From NCBI GenBank assembly GCA_003439945.1, contig QVRM01003988.1:45001-109000 (forward strand): 64,000 nt of DNA. The letters are read 5' to 3'. The notes beneath the pieces are model-generated. The model was not told where the DNA came from. It did no database searches and was given only the letters and a program-made list of their open reading frames with translations. Origin of the DNA: Dermanyssus gallinae. Its lineage: Eukaryota; Arthropoda; Arachnida; Mesostigmata; Dermanyssidae. Every line of letters begins with the position of its first letter. Position 1 is the stretch's first letter. The position numbers and the translations under genes are program-made. This document shows, in pieces, positions 46,831 to 58,266 of the stretch.

Positions 46831-47355
46831 CATGGTCATTCATAACAATATGTACTTATTTTAAGGTTTGGTAGAACTCGGCATGATCCATTGGAAGAAG
46901 GGGGCGGAAACGTCTTGTTTAGGAGAGTAAATGAAATTTATAAAAATTGTTGTTTTGCCTTTTTTCCTGCATAGTTGTGCAAATGTATTTTTTACGATTT
47001 TGCGCGTATAAGCGTTAACGTAAGACGTAACGACATATCGACTTTTTATGACTTGCCTTAATCTGGCTATTCGCTTTTTGCTACGCAAGCTAGCGAGGTA
47101 TCCTCGATTGTGTAGATTTTTCCGCCGAATTCGCCGGTAGGATTGGTTCCTTTATGCTTTGACTGGTTCTCCCGCAAACGTAGATTTTGCACAACTATGT
47201 AGGAGAAAAAAGGCAGAATTACTACTTCTTTATAAATTTCATCCTCTCCCCTAAACGAGACGTTTTAGCCCCCTTCTTTCATTAGGAAAATCTAGTTTCT
47301 TGGCGAGTTCTACTAAACCTTAAAATAAGTACATATTGATATTAATGACCCTGTA
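46831..47355. mobile_element. Inverted-repeat DNA element (MITE or foldback), about 0.52 kb
   Basis: The left arm 46,833-46,990 and the reverse complement of the right arm 47,185-47,350 share long blocks in order: GGTCATT, AATATGTACTTATTTTAAGG, TAGAACTCG, AAGAAGGGGGC, AAACGTC(T)(C/T)GTTTAGG, ATGAAATTTATAAA, and TGCCTTTTTTC...CATAGTTGTGCAAA. Arms of about 160-170 bases enclose about 190 bases of non-coding centre. The outermost sequence resembles CAGGGTCATT with adjacent TA, as in Tc1/mariner-type ends, but the exact boundary and a target duplication are not certain. No transposase is present, so it would be non-autonomous. Confidence 0.85.
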
Positions 47356-48810
47356 ATATATATATATATACAATGTGTGCGTTTCTCTTTTTCTGCTCCG
47401 AAAAGCTGTTGAAATTTTGCAAACACGGCAGTGAGCTAAAAAACTAGCTAGACAACTTGCCTGTGAGCATCGGCAGGGTGACCCAATGCCCACAGATGCG
47501 AAGCCTGCAGGCATCATCGAATACTAGTTACGTGAACTCAGCTGTTATACTTTGCAAGATGCCGGAGTGCAGGTTTTCTTCGCGCTTTTCTCTCGTTGAT
47601 TACGCAAGTAGCTCTTAAGGTTGCGTCAGTCGTTCAATGGCCAACAACACTGTTAACATTGGTCTTTGCAGCGAACGCGCGTCACGTGAATATTCTGAGC
47701 GCAAACCGGCACTGCCACGCGAGTTGGTCGCACATGATTGGCACACTGTATCAAAAGATATATGAGTGTTACCAATCAGTGTGTTATCAAAAGTTATATA
47801 TGTATGTGTATGTTCTATGTGTGCATACAGAGTAACACACAATTGGCGTTTAGATACCCCTTGGAGCTTGACAACTTCAGTCAACAAGATTCCCGGCAGA
47901 GTCGATGAGATAGATGGTCGATCGACTCAGGCCTTGCCTTGTCGACAGATACGAAAAACCGTGGGTACGATGCCGGCACGACGCATACCTTTCGAAGCGA
48001 TCTTTGGTAAGATTGTTTGCAGATTTGCGGGTAGGCTATTCATAATAATAAAAACGAATTTACAACTCGATCGTCGAAAACGGGCCGACATAAGAAATGG
48101 CCTGCCCCACGTATTATATTGACAAAATTGTCCTAATATTATTATAGGACAACGGGTGTCATAGCATTATCTTGATATGACACACAAATGTGTGATTTAC
48201 GGTGTGCGTCCTCTGGTGGCGGCGTAGTAAAGGCGGTCATAAGTGAAGATAAAGAGCACATGTTGCAGCAATGATTCAGGTCACGTAGTAGTGTTCGACA
48301 TTTTGTACCGCACGTAACTGTTTCCTGGTTTGGGCGTATGTGTTTCTTCTTGGTCACTTGTGACGCACATTGCATAAAAAGGTCTTGCCATCAACGTCAA
48401 CAGGACGTAAACCATGACATTTCGCCGAGAGAGGTCGATTGTGACGATCGGACACCGGAAATTTTCTCAGATGGAAGGACGCCCTAGTAGAATTTGTTTG
48501 TGTCCGAATAGGTCAACCTTGGCGTAACACACTCATTTGGGAATAGCTGCTGGCCGCGCAGCTGGGCAGCTTGAATAAGATAAAGGCGCAATTAGTCAAG
48601 CGGGAGCAAGTCCGTGGGCCTTTCTAGAACTGTCTGTCAGAATGGCCTTGCTCACGGTCTCGTCCAATCGACAACATTTCTCGAAGGCCTCATCAATTCA
48701 TTCAAATTTTTCTTCTGACACAACAGCTGTTTGATAGCATCACCCTGAGTTACATGACTGAAAAATAGGGCGGGATCTCGGGGGACTTCTACACGACGTT
48801 TGCGATGCTA
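47356..48810. other. Unassigned sequence
   Basis: Short (TA)n at 47,356-47,370. A good splice-donor-like TTTGGTAAGAT at 48,003-48,013 ends a plus frame, but no acceptor-linked coding context supports an exon. The inverted CCTAATATTATTATAGG at 48,132-48,148 is a small palindrome. Confidence 0.4.
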
Positions 48811-48868
48811 GATTCACGCTGGCATATTGTAACCCGCTCGGAATAGTTACAATATGCAAGCGTGAATC
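48811..48868. repeat. 23-bp near-perfect hairpin
   Basis: The arms 48,811-48,833 (GATTCACGCTGGCATATTGT + AAC) and 48,846-48,868 are reverse complements with one mismatch, separated by a 12-base loop. At 58 bases in all it is the size of a short pre-miRNA-like stem, or it may be the remnant of a DNA transposon. Confidence 0.9.
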
Positions 48869-49079
48869 CGAATGCGTTCGGTGCATAAATTCCACCATAA
48901 GCTGTGCCTGCGAAATGAGTTCGACGAGCCCGACCCGAGTCTCTGTGTGTGTCTGTGCCTACTGTGGACTCATTTGCTTCCAGACACCGCCACACGTCAT
49001 GCAGTAACTCCACGCCGCCGATCACCGGGCCGGCTAAATAATTACGCATTCTGTGGTAACATTTTCACGTGCGCTATAC

Positions 49080-49205
49080 TATATTTTTTTCACACGCCAA
49101 ATGGTGGTATCAATTGGAAGGAGTTGAGGAAATTCGATTAACAACAAGGATCGAAACCGGCGACACCCTGGTAGATGACAATCATGACTACCATGCCGCC
49201 ACTAT
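49080..49205 (-). mobile_element. SINE-like repeat, family B, with tRNA-like head
   Basis: On the minus strand GGCGGCATGGTAGTCATGAT (A-box region, about 49,201-49,182) precedes GGGTGTCGCCGGTTTCGATC (B-box region, about 49,170-49,151) and TTGTTAATCGAATTTCC. The B-box segment matches the copy at 40,590-40,625. The downstream tail is diverged: only patches such as GTTACCACAGAA and CCGGCCCGGT recall it. Confidence 0.55.
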
Positions 49206-49373
49206 CTAGTTACATACTCGCATATAAAATGTATACATACCTACAGTTACTGTTTATCATTGGAATAATACAAATTAATTCTAGTTGACATAACTCAATC
49301 ATATAGTAATTATATGTCAGTTTAATAAATAGACACATTTGTATCCGTCTATAGACCCATATCTACGTAGAAC

Positions 49374-49374
<1 letters not shown>

Positions 49375-49425
<51 letters not shown>

Positions 49426-49515
49426 ATAATATATATATATATTATATAATTATATTATATTTATATTTATTTATATTTATATTTATATTTATACTTATAT
49501 TTATATTTATATTTA

Positions 49516-49566
<51 letters not shown>
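49375..49566. repeat. Long (TA)n with (ATTTAT)n centre
   Basis: (TA)n 49,375-49,440, then ATTTATATTTAT-type units 49,455-49,525, then (TA)n to 49,566. Confidence 0.95.
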
Positions 49567-49576
<10 letters not shown>

Positions 49577-49639
49577 ATGCGTGGTATTTGTGTAGCAACA
49601 AGTGTAGGCTAATCAATCCCAAAAACCTGTGTAACGTCA

Positions 49640-49752
49640 ACAGCAGCAGCAGCAGTAGAGAAAGGAAAATAAGAATAATACAAAACAAAGTTGCCGCTTC
49701 ACAACGAGTTAATTACGGGCGTACCGTTGTAGTATTTACTGGTCGTAATAAC

Positions 49753-49789
<37 letters not shown>

Positions 49790-51735
49790 CTGGTATTAGT
49801 TAGTACCAGAAATGATTGGTCGGCGAACACTGAGTCAGGCCGCTCGGCAAGATTTGTCGTTGTTGTCGTTATTGTTGTTGCTGTTGCCGTCGCCGCATCG
49901 TCGGCATTGGCAATCGTTGCAGTAGCCTGTCGTTTTAATTCAGACGTTAACTAATCAGTGAATGAATGAGGAGCGTACGTAGATGAGAGCTGCTTTGACT
50001 GGTGCGTCTGTCGCCGCCGCCGCCGCTGCTGCTGCGCTACGCTATGCTTATACAACGAGACTAACTGAGGTAAGTGAGGTCGGGCGGCGGCAGTGACGGC
50101 GAAGGCTGACTGTTCCTACTGAAGTCGTCGAGCAAACGTCTTCCGTCACTTCACGCTCGCTCGTTCACTGGTTCGTTCGTTCGTCCGTTCATTGGCTCGT
50201 CGTCGCTCGCTTCTTCACTTCGGGGCTCTGCTGGCTGATCGGGCCCACCATCCACAAATCCTGATAGGCCGATCATCAATCGACAGACCAACAGACAGAC
50301 AGACCGACATATCGACAAACGGCCTCGTTGGTCTGCTATCTGCGTGCGGCGTTCTTGTGTTTTCTACTGCAATTGTTGTTGTTGTTGTTGTTGTTGTTGT
50401 CGTCGTCGTCGTCGTTATTGTCGTTGTTGTTCTGGTCGTTGTTGTTGTTGTTGCTCTGGTTGTTGTTTTTTTCTCTTTCGTGATGTTGTTGACGCTGAAT
50501 CAACAGACGTCAGCTGATGTTGTTGCCGGTATCGTAACTGTTGTTGTTGCTGCTGCTGCTGCCGGTGTTGTTGTTGATGTTGCCGTTTTTGTTGCTGTTG
50601 CTGATGTTGCCGTTGTTGTCGTTGTTGGTTTTGCCGTTGTTGCTTTCGGTGTTGTTATTGTTCTTGTTGTTGTCGTTGTCGTTGTTGTTGCTCGCGGTGT
50701 TGTTATTATTCATGGTGTTGTTATTGTTCTTGACGTTACTGTTGTTGCTGCTGGTGTTGTTTTTGATGTTGTTCCTGATGTTGTTGCTGTAGTTGCTTTC
50801 GGTGTTGTTATTGTTGTTCAGTTTGTTATTGCTATCGGTGTTGTTAATGTTGCTGTTGTTGTTATTGTTGTCTTCCTCTGCAGTGAAATTGGCGAATCTT
50901 TCAACGAATGGAGTCATATTGCGTCCTCTTCATCAGCCGTCTGCTATCGACGAAACGATGGTGGGCCGATTCAATCGTTCAACCACCGTTGTTGTTCCAT
51001 CGAGTAGGAAGGAGATCAGAAGGAGGCGCCTTTGGCTAGGCTCGGTTCCGGCTCGCCATAGCCATATCCGAGCTGACCATGAAACGTGTGCAACTGTCGA
51101 CGGTAACTGTCTGGCCAGCCACCGAAACCGCAAAAGTCGGCGTCGCAACTCTAACATCGACATCAGGTGGCATCAACTCTCGGTTCTCGACTCTGACTGA
51201 AGTCGCGACTTCAGTCAGATGGGGACGGGACGAGGGGCGAGGAAGCGACGACAAAACGTGGACCACGAGTGGCAGTCCTATAGCAACAAGGTGGAAATAT
51301 ATACGAGCACAAATCGGGGGAAAAAAAGAGAGAGAAAAGATAGACAGTTCAACAGAGAGAGAGAGAGAGAGATGGGGGAAGGGCGAGAGAAGGAGAGAGA
51401 AAGGGAGAAGGGGATTACGAGGGACCTGCTTGTGCCGTACCGATGCGCGAATTTCGAGGCAACTCATCTTATCGAGTTCTACCACTAGCTCATCTTATCG
51501 AGACTTCTTACGCACCACGGCCTGGCGGCAGCTCACGACCAAGAGGTAACGCACGATGCCGCGTACAGACAGACAGGCAAACAGACGTAAGGCACGCTGC
51601 ATACAGCTGACCCGCTCGGTGCCGTTATCAGAAGGACCACCGCTACCACCACCACCACCACCATGCTCATTGCGGATGTCATCAAGTTCTGTGTGCGATA
51701 TCTCAGTATGTGTTTGTTTATCTGTGTGTCTATCT
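49640..51735. repeat. Trinucleotide-rich, CpG-rich island
   Basis: CAG units 49,640-49,653; (AGT)n 49,752-49,789; GTC/GTT 49,857-49,885; GCC/GCT units 50,010-50,035; CGTT units 50,158-50,190; (GTT)n 50,370-50,400 and GTC to 50,416; mixed GTT array with GAT, GCC and GGT interruptions 50,520-50,870; CpG-rich 50,930-51,240; GA-rich 51,353-51,412. The long frame 50,192-51,007 is mostly poly-Val from the GTT array. Non-repetitive ends carry no recognised domain. Confidence 0.75.
51192..51219. repeat. 28-bp perfect palindrome
   Basis: TCTGACTGAAGTCG followed at once by its reverse complement CGACTTCAGTCAGA, with no loop. It lies in CpG-rich island DNA, and both strands therefore encode LTEVATSVR-like peptides. 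Confidence 0.98.
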
Positions 51736-51738
51736 GTC

Positions 51739-51897
<159 letters not shown>

Positions 51898-52165
51898 TTC
51901 TGTATACCTATACATATCCGAGGTACGCTACGACGGCGCCCCCACGGAGGTAGCGATCTAAAGTACGCGAGCACTACTAAGCTACTGCTATGGTCACTAA
52001 TGCTGCTGCTGCTACTGCTGCTTGAAGAACTACTCTTGAAGATTGAATGGCCAGCCACAACGATCACCTACCTACGTCCGGCCGGCTGTCTTCATCAACG
52101 GATTGATACTACAGACGGAGTCTTTGAGCGCCGCTGTCTCCCGAGAACGAAAACGTTCCAATATG

Positions 52166-52168
<3 letters not shown>

Positions 52169-52234
<66 letters not shown>

Positions 52235-52293
52235 AAGAAACGTATCACAAAAAAATCTCAAAGCCTGTCGAAACGTTATTTTTTGCAACACAA

Positions 52294-52345
<52 letters not shown>
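52169..52345. repeat. Two (TA)n tracts
   Basis: TA runs 52,169-52,231 and 52,296-52,345 with about 65 bases between. Confidence 0.95.
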
Positions 52346-52348
<3 letters not shown>

Positions 52349-52847
52349 GAACGTGGTTTTTTTGCGAAACTGCATTAAAATGCTTAAGTTTTCGAAAAAA
52401 AATGACATTTCATAAAAATAGAGTGAATTTACACAGTCACATGGTTATATGGTTATATATACAGGTGTGTACACTGTAAACCGGTGATCAGTTCATCGGT
52501 GTGATTCAGCATTGTAGCAAGGAAATACGCTTGTCACAACAGTATTGCCGACCCTTTGTATGGTGGCTCCTATAACTCATGAATTAATTTCCATCTCCGC
52601 AGCTCTTCACTTCACAACACCTGCTAATACCCTCATCGATCTGTTACCAGAGCCGGTAGCAAGATACTTTTTTAATTCCCGCGCAAATGTACTCACAGAG
52701 GAGAGATATGGTATGCGTCCTGGTAGAGCGCTCAAAACGGCAGCCGACACAACAGGGAATAAGACCTAAGTTTCTTTTTGGTCCGCGGTATCACAAATAC
52801 TGTCGCTCTACGCAGTTGCCTTCTCCGCCTAGGTAGCAAGGGAAATA
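52346..52847. other. Unassigned sequence with a 74-codon frame
   Basis: The plus frame 52,545-52,769 (TEERYGMRPGRALKTAA near its end) has a coding-like look but matches no family I know. Confidence 0.35.
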
Positions 52848-53366
52848 CTATATCCGCCGGTAGTAAACCACGAGAGGTTTTGTAGGCAAGCGTGGCCACT
52901 CTAAGAATATATATTTATATATACCGGAACACCCATGATTCCACAACGAAAATGATTTGGTCTCCTTTGGCCGTAGTTTGTCAAGGCAGTGCCCATCAGT
53001 ACAAGGATTTAACAAGTTTATAGTTGTATATCCAACCGTAGCGAAATGCAGGTTTATTTCGTCGGCGATCGACTTTGGTTCACTAATCGTGTGACCCGTG
53101 CTGAAAGTTAGGACTGATGGAAGCTCTGCCTTAGAAAGCTCTCTACCGCAGGCTTTGTTCATATATTTCCACAAACGCCGCGAGTCCGATTTAATGTCAT
53201 TAAACCGATTTTTATAGAAAGCCTCTCTGGCTAGGCAAATAGCGCGTAAATACCGCTTTCGATCGCATGAGTACGCCGCCCTTTTTGTCTCAGGCGTCAA
53301 GTGCTTACGATACCTTCGATAAAGCTTGTTCACCGTGTGCCTCAACCGACAAAGCCCCGGGGAAAA
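52848..53366 (-). pseudogene. LINE fragment: linker just before the RT domain
   Basis: The minus frame reads LYRRYRKHLTPETK, then AREAFYKNRFNDIKSDSRRL, WKYMNKACGR, and IADEINLHFATVG. This is the usual linker between endonuclease and RT in CR1/Jockey-like LINEs ('K..YYENKFNEIKGNSKKLW..IN...G', then 'IANEFN.FFVNVG'). Endonuclease and RT catalytic motifs are absent, and the reading dissolves near 52,930 into (TA)n-like sequence. At the other side the open frame continues into a (TA)n tract that is not coding. It is a truncated relic. Confidence 0.7.
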
Positions 53367-53398
53367 AGAGAATGTGTGGCTGTCTCGAGAACAACCAG

Positions 53399-53400
<2 letters not shown>

Positions 53401-53467
<67 letters not shown>
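53401..53467. repeat. (TA)n microsatellite
   Basis: Perfect TA run of about 33 units. Confidence 0.95.
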
Positions 53468-53471
<4 letters not shown>

Positions 53472-54219
53472 TATATATTGTAGTTCATTTGCACGTTCAC
53501 GCAGTTTACGCATTTTCAGCTATTTTTGCTGCCTCTAAGTTTTTGGTCTGTGCTAGCGCGCAGTGGGGACCAAGGGTTGCTCTCTCAAGGCAAGCGGACG
53601 GCGCGCCACGTGGTTAGCGTTGGTGCAACGTGTCACACGAGTTCTGTAAGCAAAGTCAACAAACCCTGCAGAGTGTATACGAAAAATAAAGATAAATATT
53701 TACGGTAAAAAACAAAAACAAAACAGAGTGTTCAGAAAAACAGTGTTCTAGTCGTGTTCAAAACACGGTGACGGTCGCCGTGCACTATGTGTACAATTCG
53801 ATTATATATAGAGGGCAATTAGTTCCCCGCTAGCCTGCATCATATTTTGGCATCATTTCTTCACAAAGCTTCTACCATTCGGTTTTCTGCATATGCAGAC
53901 TGAGGCGATTTGCCTCCATAGCCAGTGCGCAGTTGGTCAGCAGTTTAATTCTAACTAATTCTAACTGCTCACGAACATTATTTATATTGGTATTATGCGC
54001 ATATCGCTGGTATGGTGAATGCTTGGCATGTGACATTTCGACGGAACGGTTTTTACTAGAAGGAAGTTATTACATTAATTTATAATATTCTAATATAGGC
54101 TTTAAATTCGTACAGATCCGCGTTTGGTTCAACTACTTATTGTAGTGTTAGATATTGTGAAATAAAGCTAAAACGCTAGCCCCTCCTGTTTCTATCATAA
54201 ATAACGTATCTACGTCGTA
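53468..54219. other. Unassigned sequence
   Basis: No gene, RNA or repeat family was recognised. Confidence 0.5.

Positions 54220-54252
<33 letters not shown>
54220..54252. repeat. (TA)n microsatellite
   Basis: TA run of about 16 units, ending 20 bases before the SINE. Confidence 0.95.
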
Positions 54253-54253
<1 letters not shown>

Positions 54254-54271
54254 GGTAGACATGCTCTAAGT

Positions 54272-54455
54272 GTCGAGCTCGGTGGCGTGGTAGATTAAGT
54301 CTGCGCCTCGCAACCGGAGGAGACACATAGGTGCGCGGGTTCGAGGCCCACCCTTGCACATTTGTATTTATGGGGGTCCGTCCATGAAGCAATGTGAAAA
54401 AGGTTCCGTAGACGTTAAATCTTGGCTGAGGGTCAGCCCGAAAACTTTACTTTAG
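54272..54455 (+). mobile_element. SINE family A copy
   Basis: GTCGAGCTCGGTGGCGTGG, CTGCGCCTCGCAACCGGAG, GACACATAGGTGCGCGGG and a B-box-like GGTTCGAGGCCC (about 54,338-54,349) form the tRNA-like head. The body has TTTATGGGGGTCCGTCCATG, AAGCAATGTGAAAA, GACGTTAAATCTTGGCTGAG and GTCAGCCCGAAAACTTTA. CTCTAAGT before the head and CTTTAAGT after the tail may be a diverged target-site duplication. Confidence 0.9.
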
Positions 54456-54929
54456 ACTTTAAGTAAACGATGAAACATAAACGCTTCTCGTTTTAATTCA
54501 CATATCCACGTGAATTCCAACGTGTTTATGTTACTAAGAACCATATATATATATATATATAAATTATCTATTCAATTATTGGTGCAATGCTACTACAAAA
54601 AGTGTGATAGCTATGAATGGTACAATCTTCACATAACTTACATACGCAGTCATCAATATCATAGCAGTTACCCTTCACACGCATGTAATAGTGATAATCA
54701 TGCCAGGTGAACTTGCACACTGTTGATCGACTCTTCTCTGCTGCGTACGTAGTTGAGTAAAAAGCTAGCTTTTTGTAAAATTGCGCATTGCAAATTTGGC
54801 ATTTCGGTGTTCTCTACGTGCTTTGTACGTTCCAACTACTGTTTCACTGAACCCATCGATCTGTTAAGTACGAACTCTTCCACAAGACTGCGCCCTTTGC
54901 ACAGCTGCTAACGTAGCTGATGCCGTTTT

Positions 54930-54964
<35 letters not shown>

Positions 54965-55145
54965 AATGTAAGATAATATAGTAACAGAGCTAATGCCTTA
55001 CTGTCGGTCTATCCTGCCTGACTTTATCAACATTATTTTTAACACTGTGTGTAATTGTATTGCTAGGCCTATAGATATTTACTAAGACTATTGAACCATG
55101 GCAGTAACAACATCTCATTGTAGAACTTCAATAGAATAAATCGTG

Positions 55146-55203
<58 letters not shown>

Positions 55204-55636
55204 TTAATGTAGTGTTAACCGTATATTTTTTGGTATCTGGCGAGAAATCTCTGAGGAACTACTGTGCTTGGCGCTGCTGGTGTGGACATCGATGGCAAAT
55301 GGCAGGTTGAGTCTCTCTCTCTTATCCTCTCTCTCCCTCACTCTCTCTCTACGATTCATTGAAACGACAGCCAAGCAAAGCTATCAGTCGCTCTCGTTTA
55401 CTACCTGATCACGAGTACGCAGCTCTTCAATGAGAAATTTATGCCTCGATAACGTGTTTACGATTTTCAAAATAATGATGATAATGATAATACTAATAAT
55501 AATAATGATGGTCACATTATACGTTGCAGCTTGAAAAGCCACTGTATCTGCGCGATGCGAGCTTATGGCTTCACCGCTCACGGACGACATCTCGCCAGTG
55601 CTCGATTAAGCATGAACCTCAAATACACGTACTCAC

Positions 55637-55637
<1 letters not shown>
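54456..55637. other. Unassigned sequence with (TA)n and CT runs
   Basis: (TA)n at 54,543-54,562, 54,931-54,960 and 55,148-55,200; CTCTCTC runs 55,314-55,350; AAT/GAT mixture 55,473-55,505. No gene. Confidence 0.6.
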
Positions 55638-55678
<41 letters not shown>

Positions 55679-55813
55679 TGGTCAGACTGAACAGAACCGC
55701 AGATACATGTTTTAGCCAGTCGGCGCAATCAGGGCCAATAAATCAAAACCGTACCGTGAGGCTGATGACGCGCCGAAGACACGATGACAGCGCTACACAT
55801 ATATATATATACT

Positions 55814-55871
<58 letters not shown>

Positions 55872-55875
55872 TATA
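55638..55875. repeat. Compound (TA)n(GA)n and a second long (TA)n
   Basis: (TA)n 55,638-55,661 continues as (GA)n to 55,678. After about 120 unique bases (TA)n resumes at 55,798-55,875 with ACTTACA interruptions. Confidence 0.95.
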
Positions 55876-56223
55876 GTCTTGAATTGCTCTTGTTATCATC
55901 AGCGTTGTTGTTGTCGTCGCCGGCTTCGGCGGTATGGCTTTTACCAACCAGAGTTCGTACCCTCTATTCATCCCTGTGTTTGCTAAGATTGTTGTTACTG
56001 TAATGTTGTGGCTCATCATCATCACTGTCTTCTTCTTTCTCTTTTCTTCCCATTATTTTTATTGTTGTTCCGATCGTTGTTCAAATTAATATACGATGCC
56101 GGACACTCCCCCACATTCCTTCGTCAGACCCAAAAGACTTCCCACGATTCAAACGCACGTTAGACGGTTAAAAGGAGCCGACTTAGAACTTCCTCTTTTA
56201 TTCGGTATCAGTCAAATTAATTG

Positions 56224-56268
<45 letters not shown>

Positions 56269-56662
56269 GATTTGCTTTCTTCCAGACATCTCGATTGCTC
56301 TCGGCACTCTTCCAGCAAACAGATTTCGATTGATCTCCTATTTCTGCATCGCTGTCGTCATCATTTCTGTCTATCAGACTCGGATTGATCTAGTCGATAT
56401 CTACCACCCCCCGCAAAGAATGCCACTTAAATTTAGTTGATTTCAAATATGTATATATATATATATATATATATGATAACAGCAACAAGAACGACACCAA
56501 GGATCGATCGGGATTGGCTTGCTGTGAACGTACGGATGGACACGCAACTAGTCACCTGGGAGACAGCGACTCTGTGCGAACAAGATTTCCGTTGCTTTTT
56601 CTTGCAAATTTGCGGCCGCCGACACAGGCTCGAAGCGGTCGCCTTCTCGCCCGTGTAGTGTT
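55876..56662. other. Unassigned sequence with (TA)n runs
   Basis: (TA)n at 56,227-56,262 and 56,449-56,474. No gene was recognised. Confidence 0.5.
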
Positions 56663-56817
<155 letters not shown>

Positions 56818-57100
56818 GTGTGTCTTTGTACGCGTTTGTGTGCGATGTGTGGATGATCTTGTTTTTATCGCCGCCATTTTCGATTGTTCGATCACCATTT
56901 GTTTCATCATCAGCCATATATCCAGCTGAGCGAAGCCAGGCCGCCATTGCTGAAAGGTGACAACGACACTTTGCTGCAGCATAGCACCTGCTGGTCCGAA
57001 ATTAAACACTACTAAATTGCCATTCGATTTGTCATGCCGATTCGCACGTATTGTCCTCTCGCTTCGATCCATTCTATTCTCTCTTGCTGACACTTTTTGG

Positions 57101-57144
<44 letters not shown>

Positions 57145-58056
57145 GACTGAGAACTAGTAATCCCCTAATGCTGGAAATACTGATCACGAAGAATAATAGA
57201 CCTATACAAATGTTTTTGGTTTTGATTTTTCTTCGTCTTCTTCTTCTTCTTCAATTTCCATTTGCCAACTTATTTCGCAACAATGGACGCGTTGAGTAAG
57301 TTCGTGTTTATCTGTGACTGCTTGGGTGTATGTGTGTCGAAACGATTGTGTCTTGTTTTATGACCCTGTTTCGTATCTCCGCTAAAACAGTCAGGTCAGC
57401 TAATAGCGGTCAGCGAATGGCTGAGGGTATCGAACAGCCGGTGTATGCAATGCGTCTCTGCAGCAGCTGGAACTGTTCCGGATAAAATGACGGAACAGAG
57501 TTTTATACCGGTTCGTCCTGTACTTACTTGTACACTTGAACTTGCACGATGAATAGCAGTTTGCTTTTCTCCTAGCTTGTTAGAAAATAGACGAGAGAAA
57601 CCGTGTAGAATATTAGCGTAAGCTCGGTACGCATGTATGCGTCAGTTCTCCATCGAAGCCATCATTGAAAACATCATTCCTCAAAATCCTGCCATGTTGC
57701 GGAAATGATAGGCCGAAATTGGCCTTGCACCTTGTCCATGGTTACATGTTATCCGGTGAGACGAGCTTCAATACGATCACTAAGAACGTAAATTTTGATT
57801 TCTATGTCTATTGTTTTATTTTAGGAACCAACTTTCGAATAAATCAAACCGTACCTCTGCTCATGCAGGCCGACGTCTGCATAGCGGCAAAGGCAATTTT
57901 TTCTCCATTAACTCTGATGTTGTGTTACTGTTCACGGTTATGGCAACTTCCGCGACCTATTCAACCTTAAGAGTGCTATAAACCAAGTATGGCCGGGCTA
58001 GGATGTAGGACGGAATGTTATATGTATGATAGGCTTTGTTAGTGACGTTATAGAGG
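56818..58056. other. Unassigned sequence
   Basis: A compound (CT)n(TA)n lies at 57,102-57,145 and (CTT)n at 57,232-57,252. The plus frame 57,665-57,970 has no known motif and lacks an ATG at its start. Confidence 0.45.
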
Positions 58057-58266
58057 TAGACTTACATCATCGCCGAGCCCGCTGGCGTAGTGGCTTAAGT
58101 CTGCGCCTCGCAACCGGAGAAGACACATAGCTGCGCGGGTTCGAGCCCCACCGTTGCACATTTGTATTTATGGGGATCCGTCTATGAAGCAATGTGAAAA
58201 ACAGTTCTGTGGACGTTAGATCTTGACTGAAGGTCAGCCCGAAAACTTTACTAGACTTACATCATC
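58057..58266 (+). mobile_element. SINE family A copy with 15-bp target-site duplication
   Basis: The element (58,072-58,251) has GCCGAGCCCGCTGGCGTAG, CTGCGCCTCGCAACCGGAG, a B-box-like GGTTCGAGCCCC at about 58,138-58,149, then TTTATGGGGATCCGTCTATG, AAGCAATGTGAAAA, GACGTTAGATCTTGACTGA and GTCAGCCCGAAAACTTTA. TAGACTTACATCATC is present at 58,057-58,071 and again at 58,252-58,266, an exact 15-base duplication. This sets the element's ends precisely and suggests a fairly recent insertion. Confidence 0.95.

Noticed and set aside
47881..48007. Possible internal exon ending at TTTGGTAAGAT
   Set aside because: The donor looks good, but the acceptor is weak and the peptide has no known motif. One splice-like site alone is not evidence.
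50192..51007. 271-codon Val-rich frame
   Set aside because: Most of it is (GTT)n and GTC read as Val. The ends have no recognisable domain.
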